Shown piece by piece: positions 34,408 to 43,200 of a DNA stretch of 64,000 bases. The DNA lies in NCBI GenBank assembly GCA_020853025.1, contig JADYZP010000044.1, positions 62,001 to 126,000 of the forward strand. Direction: 5' to 3'. Both the position numbers and the translations under genes were made by a program. The notes beneath the pieces were generated by a model that saw nothing but the letters and a program-made list of their open reading frames with translations, ran no database searches and was not told the DNA's origin. The stretch comes from Burkholderiales bacterium (GTDB lineage: Bacteria; Pseudomonadota; Gammaproteobacteria; Burkholderiales; Casimicrobiaceae). Numbering within the stretch: the first letter of the stretch is position 1; each line of letters starts with the position of its first letter.

Positions 34408-35892
34408 TTGAAGAAGCTGCGCATTCTGGATGAAACGCTGCGCAACGGACAGCAGTCGCTGTGGGCCACGCGCATGAAGACGAAATCGATGCTGCCCATC
34501 GCTCCCGTCATGGACGAGGCGGGCTTCGACACCATCGGCGTGATGGCGGGCGTTTCTTTCGAAACATCGGCGATGTACCTGTTCGAAGACCCGTGGGAGC
34601 GCATTCGACTGCTGCGGCAGCATATGCCGAAAACGCGGCTCGATGTCCTCGTGCGCGCCAGAAACCTGTGGGGTTGGCAGAGTCAGCCGTACGACGTGCA
34701 GACGCTGTACCTGGAAACTTTGCTCCGTAACGGCGTGGACAGCTTCAAGGTGTTCGACGGACTGAACGACCTGCGCAACATGGAGTGGCTGATCAAGGAG
34801 GGACGAAGGCTCGGCTTCAAGGTAAAGGGCCTGGTCGGCTATAACGACAGCCCGGCGCACTCGGACGCGTACCTTGCCGACAAGGCGAAGGAGTTCGCGG
34901 ACCACGGGGTCGATGCGCTGATTCTGTCGGACTCGGCGGGGGTGATGGCGCCGGAGCGGGTACGCAGCGCCTTCGCGGCCATTCGCGAAGCCATCGGCGC
35001 CCTGGAGGTCCACTTCCACAGCCATACGACCACGGGGCTGACCAAGGATGGCTGCCGTGAGGCCATCCGATCCGGTGTCGACGTGATCTGGACTGCGGCG
35101 AGGCCGCTGGCCTACGGCACCTCCATTCCCTGGACGCTGGACATTGTCCGGATGGCGCGCGAAGAAGGCAGACAGATCGACGTCGACGAGAAGGTGGTTC
35201 GACAGATCGACGACTGGTTCTATTGGGTCGCGCATGAGGAGCGACGTCCGATCCCCGAGGAAGTGCGGTTCGATCCGGCGTTCTATCAGCGGTACGTCGG
35301 ACATCAGATACCGGGCGGAATGATTTCCAATCTGTGCAGACAGCTGCAGGACCTTCGCCTCGAACATCGCTTGCCCGAAGTGCTGGAAGAGGCGTCCCGC
35401 GTGCGCGCGGAGTTGGGCTACCCGCACATGTCGACGCCGTTTTCGCAGTTCGTCGGCGTGCAGGCGGTGCTGAACGTGACGGGAGGCAAGCGCTACGCCA
35501 CCGTTCCGGAGGCGGTTCGCCTCTACGCGCGCGGGTACTTCGGCAGGCATATCCATCCTCTGGATCCGGAGGTGCTCGACATTCTGGTCGGCGATGCTCC
35601 GCTGATCGACTCCCTCGAAGGCCTGGACGAGCCGGCACTGCCCAGGATCCGCGCGGAACACGGCCCGTTCGAGTCCGACGAAGACCTGCTGCTGTTCCTG
35701 TTTCTGAACCCTGCCGCATACGGTAATTTCAGGAAAAACAGGAAGCCGATAACCTGGAATCCCCGACGCTGCCCGGTGACGGCGTTGGTGAAGGAACTGG
35801 TCAATCGCACCGACCTGGCATCGGTCGAGGTGGAGCGCGGTTCATTGAAGCTCGCGCTGTCGGGTCCCCGGGACGGGAGCCGCCGCGCATGA
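34408..35892 (+). CDS. pyruvate-carboxylase/OadA-type carboxyltransferase with altered active site
   Basis: A 494-residue protein of the HMGL-like plus PYC/OADA type, without its own biotinyl domain. It starts at TTG, with TGGAGG 8 bases upstream. The barrel begins DETLRNGQQSLWATRM where homologues have D(T/V)xLRDAHQS, so the metal-ligand Asp is Asn13. The lysine that is carboxylated in oxaloacetate decarboxylase and pyruvate carboxylase (IKDMAG) is Ser174 in LSDSAG. The two metal-binding His of HSH (204, 206) remain. The C-terminal SQFVGVQAVLNVTGG and RHIHPLDPEVL regions are conserved. The acceptor substrate is unknown and probably not pyruvate. Confidence 0.82.
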   Translation: MKKLRILDETLRNGQQSLWATRMKTKSMLPIAPVMDEAGFDTIGVMAGVSFETSAMYLFEDPWERIRLLRQHMPKTRLDVLVRARNLWGWQSQPYDVQTLYLETLLRNGVDSFKVFDGLNDLRNMEWLIKEGRRLGFKVKGLVGYNDSPAHSDAYLADKAKEFADHGVDALILSDSAGVMAPERVRSAFAAIREAIGALEVHFHSHTTTGLTKDGCREAIRSGVDVIWTAARPLAYGTSIPWTLDIVRMAREEGRQIDVDEKVVRQIDDWFYWVAHEERRPIPEEVRFDPAFYQRYVGHQIPGGMISNLCRQLQDLRLEHRLPEVLEEASRVRAELGYPHMSTPFSQFVGVQAVLNVTGGKRYATVPEAVRLYARGYFGRHIHPLDPEVLDILVGDAPLIDSLEGLDEPALPRIRAEHGPFESDEDLLLFLFLNPAAYGNFRKNRKPITWNPRRCPVTALVKELVNRTDLASVEVERGSLKLALSGPRDGSRRA

Positions 35893-37235
35893 GGCCCGCA
35901 CGGACGAACCCGATAGCGGTCATCATCGCCGTCGGCGCCCTGACCGCGGCCTGCGCGACCGCGCAATGCCCGCCGCAGGTCCCGGCACAGGGTGCCGCGC
36001 TGCCGGGACCTTTGCCGTTGTTTCCGGCGGACAACGGGTGGAACCTCGACGTGTCGGCGGCGCCGGTCGATCCGGCGTCGGCGAGCTTCATCGCCTTTAT
36101 CGACAATGGCGGAACGCGCCACCTGCGGCCGGACTTCGGCGGCGTCGCGACGCCTTCGGGCAGTGAGATCTACGGCATGCCCTACGCCGTCGTCGACGGC
36201 GCGCAGCCGAAGCTGCCGGTCCATTTCGACTATCCCGACGAGAGCGACGGCGTGGATAGTACGGGACGGGCGATCGACTTCTACCCGATCCCCGCGCGCG
36301 CGATTGGTGAGTCGCAATGGATCGAAGGCGGCGCTCCCGGCTCGGTCGACCAGCGCAGCGAGAATGACCGGCACCTGCTGATCGTCGACTGCACGCACCG
36401 GCACCTCTACGAGCTCTACAACGTTTACCACGACAGCCAATCCGGGCGCTGGTACGCGGGATCGGGCGCGTTCTTCGACCTTGACAGCAACGCCCGCCGC
36501 CCCGAAGGCTGGACGTCGGCCGACGCCGCGGGCCTGGCCATCCTGCCCGGTCTCGTTCGCTACGACGAGGCGTGGAATCCGGCCGTGACGGACATCGGAC
36601 ACGCGTTTCGTGTGACGGTACGCGCCACCAACGGCTACGTGTTTCCCGCGTCGCACCGTGCCGGATCGACGGCCGGCGCCTTGCCTATGGGCGCACGGTT
36701 GCGCCTCAAGGCAGTTGTCGACGGCAAGGATCCAGCGCTGCGCAGCAATGACCCCAATGTCCGCAAGATCTTTCGCGCCTTGCAGAAGCACGGCCTTATC
36801 GTCGCCGACAACGGCAGCGATCTCTACGTCACCGGCACCTTCGACACTCGGTGGAACAACGACATCCTCAATCCGGCGTTCGCCTTGCTGACCGCCCGTG
36901 ACTTCGACATCATCCGGCTGGGGTGGAATCCGCGCGCGACGGCGGCAGCGCTGGCATCGATAGCATTGCTGCCGTCCGCGGTTGCCGGCGGCCGCTCGTC
37001 GTTCGCCGTGGTGACGCTGTCCGCGCCGGCAGGCGGGCAGGGTGCTCGCGTTTTACTGCGCAGTTCCAATCCGGAGCTGGCTGCGGTTCCCGCCACGGTC
37101 GTCGTTGCCGCCGGCGCCACGTCGGCGCACGCGATGGTGAAGACGCGCCCGACGCGCCGCGCTGCCACGGTGACGCTATCGGCGGACCTCGATGGAACGA
37201 CGCAGACTTCCGCGCTGACAGTCAGCGTTCGCTAG
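35889..37235 (+). CDS. secreted lipoprotein coupled to the carboxyltransferase gene
   Basis: A 448-residue protein with a lipoprotein signal: hydrophobic IAVIIAVGALTAAC, where Cys22 would be lipidated. After the signal comes PLPLFPADNGWNLDVSAAPVD, a pattern seen in uncharacterised secreted proteins. There is a large domain with conserved His and Tyr (HLLIVDCTHRHLYELYN) and then a C-terminal Ig-like beta domain from about residue 365. The ATG overlaps the carboxyltransferase stop (ATGA), so translation is likely coupled to the biotin cassette. Its function is unknown. Confidence 0.75.
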   Translation: MRPARTNPIAVIIAVGALTAACATAQCPPQVPAQGAALPGPLPLFPADNGWNLDVSAAPVDPASASFIAFIDNGGTRHLRPDFGGVATPSGSEIYGMPYAVVDGAQPKLPVHFDYPDESDGVDSTGRAIDFYPIPARAIGESQWIEGGAPGSVDQRSENDRHLLIVDCTHRHLYELYNVYHDSQSGRWYAGSGAFFDLDSNARRPEGWTSADAAGLAILPGLVRYDEAWNPAVTDIGHAFRVTVRATNGYVFPASHRAGSTAGALPMGARLRLKAVVDGKDPALRSNDPNVRKIFRALQKHGLIVADNGSDLYVTGTFDTRWNNDILNPAFALLTARDFDIIRLGWNPRATAAALASIALLPSAVAGGRSSFAVVTLSAPAGGQGARVLLRSSNPELAAVPATVVVAAGATSAHAMVKTRPTRRAATVTLSADLDGTTQTSALTVSVR

Positions 37236-37321
37236 GCGCCCTCTTAGCGGCGGGGGTGCCGCCGTTGGTGATACCATCCGGCGCTGCGCGCGACCTGACG
37301 CGTCACTGGAGGATTCGAGGC

Positions 37322-38275
37322 ATGCAGGAGAAGAAATTCGCGTCCCAGGCCGACCTCGAGGAGAAAAAGGTCAGCTTCGATCGCCTGTCCGACCACGCCT
37401 ACGCGTATACGGCGGAAGGCGACCCGAATACCGGCATCGTCATCGGCGATAACGCCGTGATGGTGATCGACACGCAGGCAACCCCGGTGATGGCGCAGGA
37501 CGTCATCCGGCGCATCCGCGAAGTCACCGACCTGCCGATCCGCTACGTCGTGCTGTCGCACTATCACGCGGTGCGCGTGCTCGGCGCTGCCGGTTACGCG
37601 CCCGAACACATCATCGCCAGTCGCGATACCTACGAGCTCATCATCGAGCGCGGTGAGCAGGACATGAAAAGCGAGATCGAGCGCTTTCCGCGCCTCTTTC
37701 GCGCGGTCGAGTCGGTGCCCGGCCTGACGTGGCCGACGATCGTCTTCGAACGCCGGATGACGCTGTGGCTGGGCAAGCTGCAGGTCGAATTGATGCAGCC
37801 CGGCCGCGGGCACACGCGCGGCGACACCATCGCCTGGCTGCCGCAGGAAAAAATCCTGTTCTCCGGCGATTTGGTCGAGTACGCGGCGACACCGTATACC
37901 GGAGACGCCTACCTCGCCGACTGGCCGGCGACGCTGGACGCGCTGGCGGCGCTGGAGCCCGAAAAGCTGGTGCCGGGCCGCGGCGCGTCGCTGCAGGACA
38001 AGGCGGCGGTCAAGGCGGGGCTCGACGGCACGCGCGCGTTCGTGACGGCGATGTACGAAAGCGTCCGGCAGGGGGCGCGGGCCGGCAAGGACCTGCGCAC
38101 CGTGTACCGGGAGACCTACGCGGCGCTGAAGCCGCGCTTCGGCGATTGGGTGATCTTCGATCACTGCCTGCCTTTCGACGTCACGCGCGCCTACGACGAG
38201 GCCACAGACTTCCCGCATCCACGCATCTGGACCGCGGAGCGCGACCGGGAGATGTGGCGGTCGCTGGAAGGCTGA
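37322..38275 (+). CDS. metallo-beta-lactamase-fold protein with a changed HxHxDH motif
   Basis: A 317-residue protein of the MBL fold, similar to SoxH/quinoprotein-relay-type proteins found near homogentisate genes. The fold is recognisable from VIDTQATPVMAQ, GRGHTRGDTIAWLP and ILFSGDLVEY. The metal motif that should read HxHxDH is HYHAVR, so the Asp and third His are replaced. Metal binding may be partial and hydrolase activity is doubtful. It stands 51 bp before the flavin hydroxylase gene and may belong to the same transcript. Confidence 0.8.
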   Translation: MQEKKFASQADLEEKKVSFDRLSDHAYAYTAEGDPNTGIVIGDNAVMVIDTQATPVMAQDVIRRIREVTDLPIRYVVLSHYHAVRVLGAAGYAPEHIIASRDTYELIIERGEQDMKSEIERFPRLFRAVESVPGLTWPTIVFERRMTLWLGKLQVELMQPGRGHTRGDTIAWLPQEKILFSGDLVEYAATPYTGDAYLADWPATLDALAALEPEKLVPGRGASLQDKAAVKAGLDGTRAFVTAMYESVRQGARAGKDLRTVYRETYAALKPRFGDWVIFDHCLPFDVTRAYDEATDFPHPRIWTAERDREMWRSLEG

Positions 38276-38326
38276 AACGCGCGCACCCGCGCCGGCGGCG
38301 CAGCGTCGCCCGGTATTTCACGCACC

Positions 38327-39955
38327 ATGTACCAGTATCCGACCTACGAATACCGGCGCCCGCCCGAACTGGACGGCACGTCGCGGCACTGCCCGGTCGT
38401 CGTGGTCGGCGCCGGTCCGGTGGGCCTTACTGTCGCCATCGACCTCGCACAGCGCGGCATCGCCGTGCTGTTGATCGACGACGACAACACGGTCAGCATG
38501 GGCTCGCGGGCAATCTGCTATTCGAAGCGGACGCTGGAGATCCTCGACCGCCTGGGCTGCGGCGAGACCGTGGCGAGCAAGGGTGTGCGCTGGCATGTCG
38601 GCAAGGTGTATCAGGGCAGCGAACTCGCCTACCAGTTCGACCTGCTGCCGGACTCCGGTCATCGCCGGCCGGCCTTCGTCAACCTGCAGCAGTATCATTT
38701 CGAGGAATGCCTGGTCCGCCGCGCGCAGGACTTGCCCGCACTCGAAATCCGCTGGCGGCAGCGGGTCAGCGAAGTCACGCAGCAGGCCGACCGCGTCGAC
38801 CTCAGCGTGACCACCGACGACGGCGAATATGCGCTCTCCTGTGACTGGCTGATCGCCTGCGATGGCGCGCGCAGCCCGGTGCGCCAGATGCTGGGGCTCG
38901 ATTTCGAGGGCCAGGTGTTTCGCGACCGGTTCCTGATCGCCGACATCCACATGACGTCGGACTTCCCGGCCGAGCGCCGTTTCTGGTTCGATCCTCCATT
39001 TCATCCCAACCAGTCGGTGCTCCTGCATCGGCAGCCCGACGATATCTGGCGGGTGGACTTCCAGCTGGGCTGGGACGCGGATCCTGAACTCGAAAAGCGC
39101 GCCGACCGCATCATGCCGCGGCTGCGCGCGATGCTCGGTCCCGACGCACGCTTCGAGATCGAGTGGGCGAGCGTCTACACTTTCTCCTGCCGCAGAATGC
39201 AGAAGTTCCGGCATGGTCGCCTCCTGTTCGCCGGCGATTCCGCGCACCTGGTGAGTCCCTTCGGCGCACGTGGCGCCAACAGCGGCATCCAGGACGCCGA
39301 CAATCTCGCCTGGAAGCTCGAACTCGTTTTGCGCGGACTGGCGCCGGAGGTGCTTCTCGACAGCTACGACAGCGAGCGCGTCGCCGCGGCCGACGAAAGC
39401 CTCGCCAACTCGACGCGGGCGACCGACTTCATCACGCCGAAAAGTCCGGTTTCACGCTGTTTTCGCGATGCCGTGCTCGCGCTGGCGCGCCGCCATCCGT
39501 TTGCGCGCGGCCTGGTCAACAGCGGCCGGCTGTCGGTGCCCTCGGTGCTCGCGCGTTCGCCGCTCAACACCGCCGATCGCGACACCTTCGCCGGGGCGAT
39601 GCTGCCAGGTACGGTGGCGGCCGATGCGCCGGTCGAGGGCGAAGCCGGCGCCTGGCTGCTCGAGTACCTGGGCGGTGGTTTCGTGCTGCTCGTCTTCGGA
39701 GATGCCGTCGACGACACGGCGGCGCGCGCGGTATCCGAGGATCCGATCGGCTGCCGTGTCGTGCAGGTGGGAGGCGCTCAGGGCGCTGCGCGCCTTCGCG
39801 TGCGTGACGTGCAGGGCCTGGCAGCCGCGCGCTATGATGGCAAGGCGGGCACCTGTTATCTGCTGCGTCCCGACCAGCATGTCTGCGCGCGCTGGCGCGC
39901 CTTCGACGCGGACGCCGTGCGCGCGGCGCTGGCATGCGCAACGGCGCAGGTTTAG
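38327..39955 (+). CDS. FAD-dependent aromatic hydroxylase, MhaA/MhpA-like
   Basis: A 542-residue class A flavoprotein monooxygenase. It has the FAD fingerprint VVVGAGPVGLTVAIDLAQRG, the DG motif CDGARSPVRQML, and LLFAGDSAHLVSPFGARGANSG, plus a C-terminal thioredoxin-like domain from about residue 400. Size and gene order (followed by a 73-residue protein and hmgA) match the two-component 3-hydroxyphenylacetate 6-hydroxylase MhaAB of Pseudomonas putida U, which makes homogentisate. That assignment is by context; 3-(3-hydroxyphenyl)propionate-type substrates are possible. Confidence 0.82.
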   Translation: MYQYPTYEYRRPPELDGTSRHCPVVVVGAGPVGLTVAIDLAQRGIAVLLIDDDNTVSMGSRAICYSKRTLEILDRLGCGETVASKGVRWHVGKVYQGSELAYQFDLLPDSGHRRPAFVNLQQYHFEECLVRRAQDLPALEIRWRQRVSEVTQQADRVDLSVTTDDGEYALSCDWLIACDGARSPVRQMLGLDFEGQVFRDRFLIADIHMTSDFPAERRFWFDPPFHPNQSVLLHRQPDDIWRVDFQLGWDADPELEKRADRIMPRLRAMLGPDARFEIEWASVYTFSCRRMQKFRHGRLLFAGDSAHLVSPFGARGANSGIQDADNLAWKLELVLRGLAPEVLLDSYDSERVAAADESLANSTRATDFITPKSPVSRCFRDAVLALARRHPFARGLVNSGRLSVPSVLARSPLNTADRDTFAGAMLPGTVAADAPVEGEAGAWLLEYLGGGFVLLVFGDAVDDTAARAVSEDPIGCRVVQVGGAQGAARLRVRDVQGLAAARYDGKAGTCYLLRPDQHVCARWRAFDADAVRAALACATAQV

Positions 39956-39968
39956 GAAGCCAGGCGCG

Positions 39969-40190
39969 ATGGCCACACTCGACACCCAAGCCAATATCCC
40001 CGCCCCCGACGACTTCTACGAAGCGCTGATCGGGCTCCACCGCGACTTGAGCGACGCGCAAAGCGCGCTGGTCAATGCCAAGCTGATCCTGCTGCTTGCC
40101 AACCACATCGGCGACCCGCAGGTGCTGCGCGAAGCAATGGCGGCGGCACGCGAGGATGTGCTCGTTTCCGTGCCGACGCACGCTTCCTGA
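39969..40190 (+). CDS. small DUF2783-type protein, possible coupling subunit (MhaB-like)
   Basis: A 73-residue, mostly helical acidic protein with no membrane segment. It is preceded by AGGAAG and lies 13 bp after the hydroxylase gene. It resembles the DUF2783 family, commonly found between an FAD hydroxylase and homogentisate dioxygenase. The small MhaB coupling protein of P. putida U occupies the same place, so a partner role for the hydroxylase is inferred. Confidence 0.75.
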   Translation: MATLDTQANIPAPDDFYEALIGLHRDLSDAQSALVNAKLILLLANHIGDPQVLREAMAAAREDVLVSVPTHAS

Positions 40191-40215
40191 CACGCCTCGA
40201 ATGAAAGGGACACCC

Positions 40216-41571
40216 ATGGCCACCGCCACTGCCGTCCGTGCCACCGCGACTCCGGCCGCCAGCGGCGCCGATGCGTCGCCTCCCGCGTATCAGTCGGGCT
40301 TTGGCAACGAGTTTGCGACCGAAGCCATCGCCGGTGCGCTGCCGGTCGGACAGAACTCGCCGCAGCGTCCTCCGTACGGGCTTTACGCCGAGCAGATCTC
40401 CGGCTCCGCGTTCACCGCACCGCGCGCAGCCAATCGCCGCACGTGGACGTACCGGATCCGGCCCGCCGCGATGCACGAGCCATTCCGGCCGCTCGGCAAC
40501 GGTCGTATCGTCAGCCGTTTCGGCGAAGTGCCGACACCACCGAACCAGCTGCGCTGGGATCCGTTGCCGCTGCCGACGGAGGCGACCGACTTCGTCGACG
40601 GCCTGGTGACGATGGCCGGCATCGGGGACCCTGCGGCGATGTCCGGTTGCGCGCTGCACGTCTTTGCGGCGAACCGGTCGATGGCGCAGCGCCATTTCTC
40701 CAATTCCGACGGCGAGATGCTCATCGTTCCACAGCACGGCCGCCTGCGCTTCCTCACCGAACTGGGGCGCATCGACGTCGAGCCGCAGGAGATCGTCGTG
40801 ATCCCCCGCGGCGTCCGTTTTCGCGTCGAATTGCAGGATGCGGCAGCGCGCGGCTACGTCTGCGAGAATTACGGCGCCCATCTGCGACTGCCCGACCTCG
40901 GCGTCATCGGTTCCAACGGGCTTGCCAATCCGCGTGACTTCCTGACGCCGCAGGCTTGGTACGAGGATCGGGAAGGATCCTTCGAACTCGTGACCAAGTT
41001 CGTCGGCAATCTGTGGACTGCGGACGTCGATCATTCGCCACTCGACGTCGTTGCCTGGCACGGCAACTATGCACCCTACAAGTACGACCTGCGGCGCTTC
41101 AACGCCATTGGATCGATCAGCTTCGACCACCCGGACCCGTCGATCTTCCTGGTGCTGCAGTCGCAGACCGACACTCCGGGTGTCGACGCCATCGACTTCG
41201 CGATCTTTCCACCGCGAATCCTGGCGATGGAGCACACCTTCCGGCCGCCATGGTTCCATCGCAACGTGGCGAGCGAGTTCATGGGGCTCGTCCACGGCGC
41301 CTACGACGCCAAGGCCGAGGGCTTCCTGCCCGGTGGTGCGAGCCTGCACAACTGCATGACCGGACACGGCCCGGATGCCGAGACCTTCGACCGCGCAAGC
41401 CGCGCCGATCTTTCGACGCCGACGCGGATCACCGACACGATGGCGATCATGTTCGAGACGCGCAACGTGATCCGGCCGACCCGCTTCGCGCTCGAATCGG
41501 CACAGTTGCAGGGCGAGTATTACCGCTGCTGGCAGGATCTGCCGAAGCAGTTCGATCCGGAACGACGTTGA
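40216..41571 (+). CDS. hmgA: homogentisate 1,2-dioxygenase
   Basis: A 451-residue non-haem iron dioxygenase that opens the ring of homogentisate to maleylacetoacetate. Family motifs: [13 protein letters not shown] at the N-terminus, [15 protein letters not shown], and in the C-terminal half [17 protein letters not shown] with [11 protein letters not shown], where iron ligands lie. The ATG at 40216 is favoured over 40201 because AAAGGGA lies just before it. The next pathway enzymes, maleylacetoacetate isomerase and fumarylacetoacetase, are not in the window. Confidence 0.95.
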   Translation: MATATAVRATATPAASGADASPPAYQSGFGNEFATEAIAGALPVGQNSPQRPPYGLYAEQISGSAFTAPRAANRRTWTYRIRPAAMHEPFRPLGNGRIVSRFGEVPTPPNQLRWDPLPLPTEATDFVDGLVTMAGIGDPAAMSGCALHVFAANRSMAQRHFSNSDGEMLIVPQHGRLRFLTELGRIDVEPQEIVVIPRGVRFRVELQDAAARGYVCENYGAHLRLPDLGVIGSNGLANPRDFLTPQAWYEDREGSFELVTKFVGNLWTADVDHSPLDVVAWHGNYAPYKYDLRRFNAIGSISFDHPDPSIFLVLQSQTDTPGVDAIDFAIFPPRILAMEHTFRPPWFHRNVASEFMGLVHGAYDAKAEGFLPGGASLHNCMTGHGPDAETFDRASRADLSTPTRITDTMAIMFETRNVIRPTRFALESAQLQGEYYRCWQDLPKQFDPERR

Positions 41572-41677
41572 GCGCAGTGCGCAATGCAATGACACGCTCG
41601 AACGCTGGCGAATAACCCCATCGTCACCCCGACCCTCTTCCGCCCTGGCGGGAGAGGGCGCTCACGCAGAGGCTCCC

Positions 41678-42457
41678 ATGTCCGAATACCAATACATCAT
41701 CGTCGAGACCCGCGATCGCGTCGGCATCATCCGGCTCAATCGTCCGCAGCGGTTGAACGCGCTCGACGACGCGCTGGCGCGTGAACTGTCGGCGGCGCTG
41801 CATGCGTTCGACGCCGACCCGGCGATCGGCTGTATCGTGCTGACCGGCAACGAGCGCGCCTTCGCCGCGGGCGCCGACATCGGTGCGATGGCGCAATGGG
41901 ACTATGCGAAAGTGCTCGGCGACGATTACATCACGCGCGACTGGGAAGAGGTGCGCCGAATCCGCAAGCCGGTGATTGCCGCCGTTGCCGGCTTTGCGCT
42001 GGGCGGCGGCTGCGAACTCGCGATGGCCTGCGACACGATCATCGCCGCCGACAGCGCGAAGTTCGGACAGCCCGAGGTCACGATCGGCACCATACCCGGC
42101 ATGGGCGGCACGCAGCGGCTGCCGCGCGCGGTCGGCAAGGCGAAGGCCATGGACTGGTGCCTGACCGGCCGCATGCTGGACGCCGCCGAAGCCGAGCGCG
42201 CCGGGCTCGTCGCGCGCGTCGTTCCCGCCGACAGGCTCGAGGACGAGGCGCTGGCGATGGCCGCGAAAGTCGGCTCTTTTTCGCTGCCGGTGGTGATGAA
42301 GATCAAGGAGGCGATCAATCGCGCCTTCGAGTCGCCGCTTGCTGAAGGGCTGCTGTTCGAGCGCCGCGAGTTCCACTCGACCTTCGCGCTCGATGATCAG
42401 AAGGAGGGCATGCGCGCCTTCGTCGAGAAGCGCACGCCGGAGTTCCGGCATCGCTAG
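41678..42457 (+). CDS. enoyl-CoA hydratase (PaaF/EchA-like)
   Basis: A 259-residue crotonase. It has NRPQRLNALDDAL, the oxyanion-hole segment ERAFAAGADIGAM, the first catalytic Glu in FALGGGCELAMACD and the second in FGQPEVTIGTIPGMGGTQRL. Both Glu residues are present, so it is a true hydratase. It could supply the 2,3-dehydroadipyl-CoA hydratase (PaaF) step missing from the paa cluster, or act in fatty acid oxidation. It stands alone after hmgA. Confidence 0.88.
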   Translation: MSEYQYIIVETRDRVGIIRLNRPQRLNALDDALARELSAALHAFDADPAIGCIVLTGNERAFAAGADIGAMAQWDYAKVLGDDYITRDWEEVRRIRKPVIAAVAGFALGGGCELAMACDTIIAADSAKFGQPEVTIGTIPGMGGTQRLPRAVGKAKAMDWCLTGRMLDAAEAERAGLVARVVPADRLEDEALAMAAKVGSFSLPVVMKIKEAINRAFESPLAEGLLFERREFHSTFALDDQKEGMRAFVEKRTPEFRHR

Positions 42458-42488
42458 CGCGTCGATCCGGTAGAATCGACGGAATCCG

Positions 42489-43175
42489 TTGCGATTCCAC
42501 CCACTTCGAGTGTCTTCCCGTCTTTTGCATTGTCGCGGCGTGGCCCTGAGCACGATCGTCCTGGCGGCGATGCTCGCGGCCGGCTGCGCGTCGGTCGGGC
42601 CGGCGTCGCTGCAGACACGGGTGCAATATACGTGGACGGATCCGAAGTACGCGGCGCCGCCGCTGTCGAAGGTTTTCGTCATCAGCATGATGGAGGTCGA
42701 GCCGGGCGGCCGCGAACACGTCGAAGACGCCATCGTCGCGCGACTCGCCAGCGCCGGAGTCGCCGGGGTGGCGTCGCATACGGTGCTGTCGCAGGATCCG
42801 CAGCAGCCAGGTCAATCACTGTCCGCCGCGATCGCCGCTTCCGGCGCCGGCGGCGTGCTGCTGGTCGAGGTGCGCGCGGTCGGCGCCTACGAGCCCTATA
42901 CCGTCGGGGAGACGATCACGTCGATCTCGCCGGACACGATGGCGTCGTACAGGTATCTGCAGCGGCAGAACGTCTACCAGACGGGCGACTACAAGGTCGC
43001 CCAGATTCAGAGCGCGCTGTACCAGCCGTCGATGGGCAAGCAGGTATGGACGCTGTACACGAATTCCTACGACGCCTCCGATCTTGCGCGTAATCTGCCC
43101 GACTTCACCTTCAAGCTGGTGGGCGCGATGCACAAGGACAGGATCATCGCCGCAGCGCCGAAGCCCGCCTCCTGA
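42489..43175 (+). CDS. putative outer-membrane lipoprotein (first of two paralogues)
   Basis: A lipoprotein of up to 228 residues with lipobox LAAGC. The start is uncertain: TTG at 42489 gives the longest frame, while GTG at 42540 gives a compact signal (ALSTIVLAAMLAAGC). The mature protein begins with a strand pattern, YTWTDPKYAAPPLSKVFVISM. This resembles the next gene's AWFDASYKGGPFRKVVVIA, so both belong to one family of small exported proteins. Function unknown. It is separated from the second paralogue by 25 bp. Confidence 0.72.
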   Translation: MRFHPLRVSSRLLHCRGVALSTIVLAAMLAAGCASVGPASLQTRVQYTWTDPKYAAPPLSKVFVISMMEVEPGGREHVEDAIVARLASAGVAGVASHTVLSQDPQQPGQSLSAAIAASGAGGVLLVEVRAVGAYEPYTVGETITSISPDTMASYRYLQRQNVYQTGDYKVAQIQSALYQPSMGKQVWTLYTNSYDASDLARNLPDFTFKLVGAMHKDRIIAAAPKPAS

Positions 43176-43200
43176 TTCAGCCAACCCCAAGGTCCCCGCC

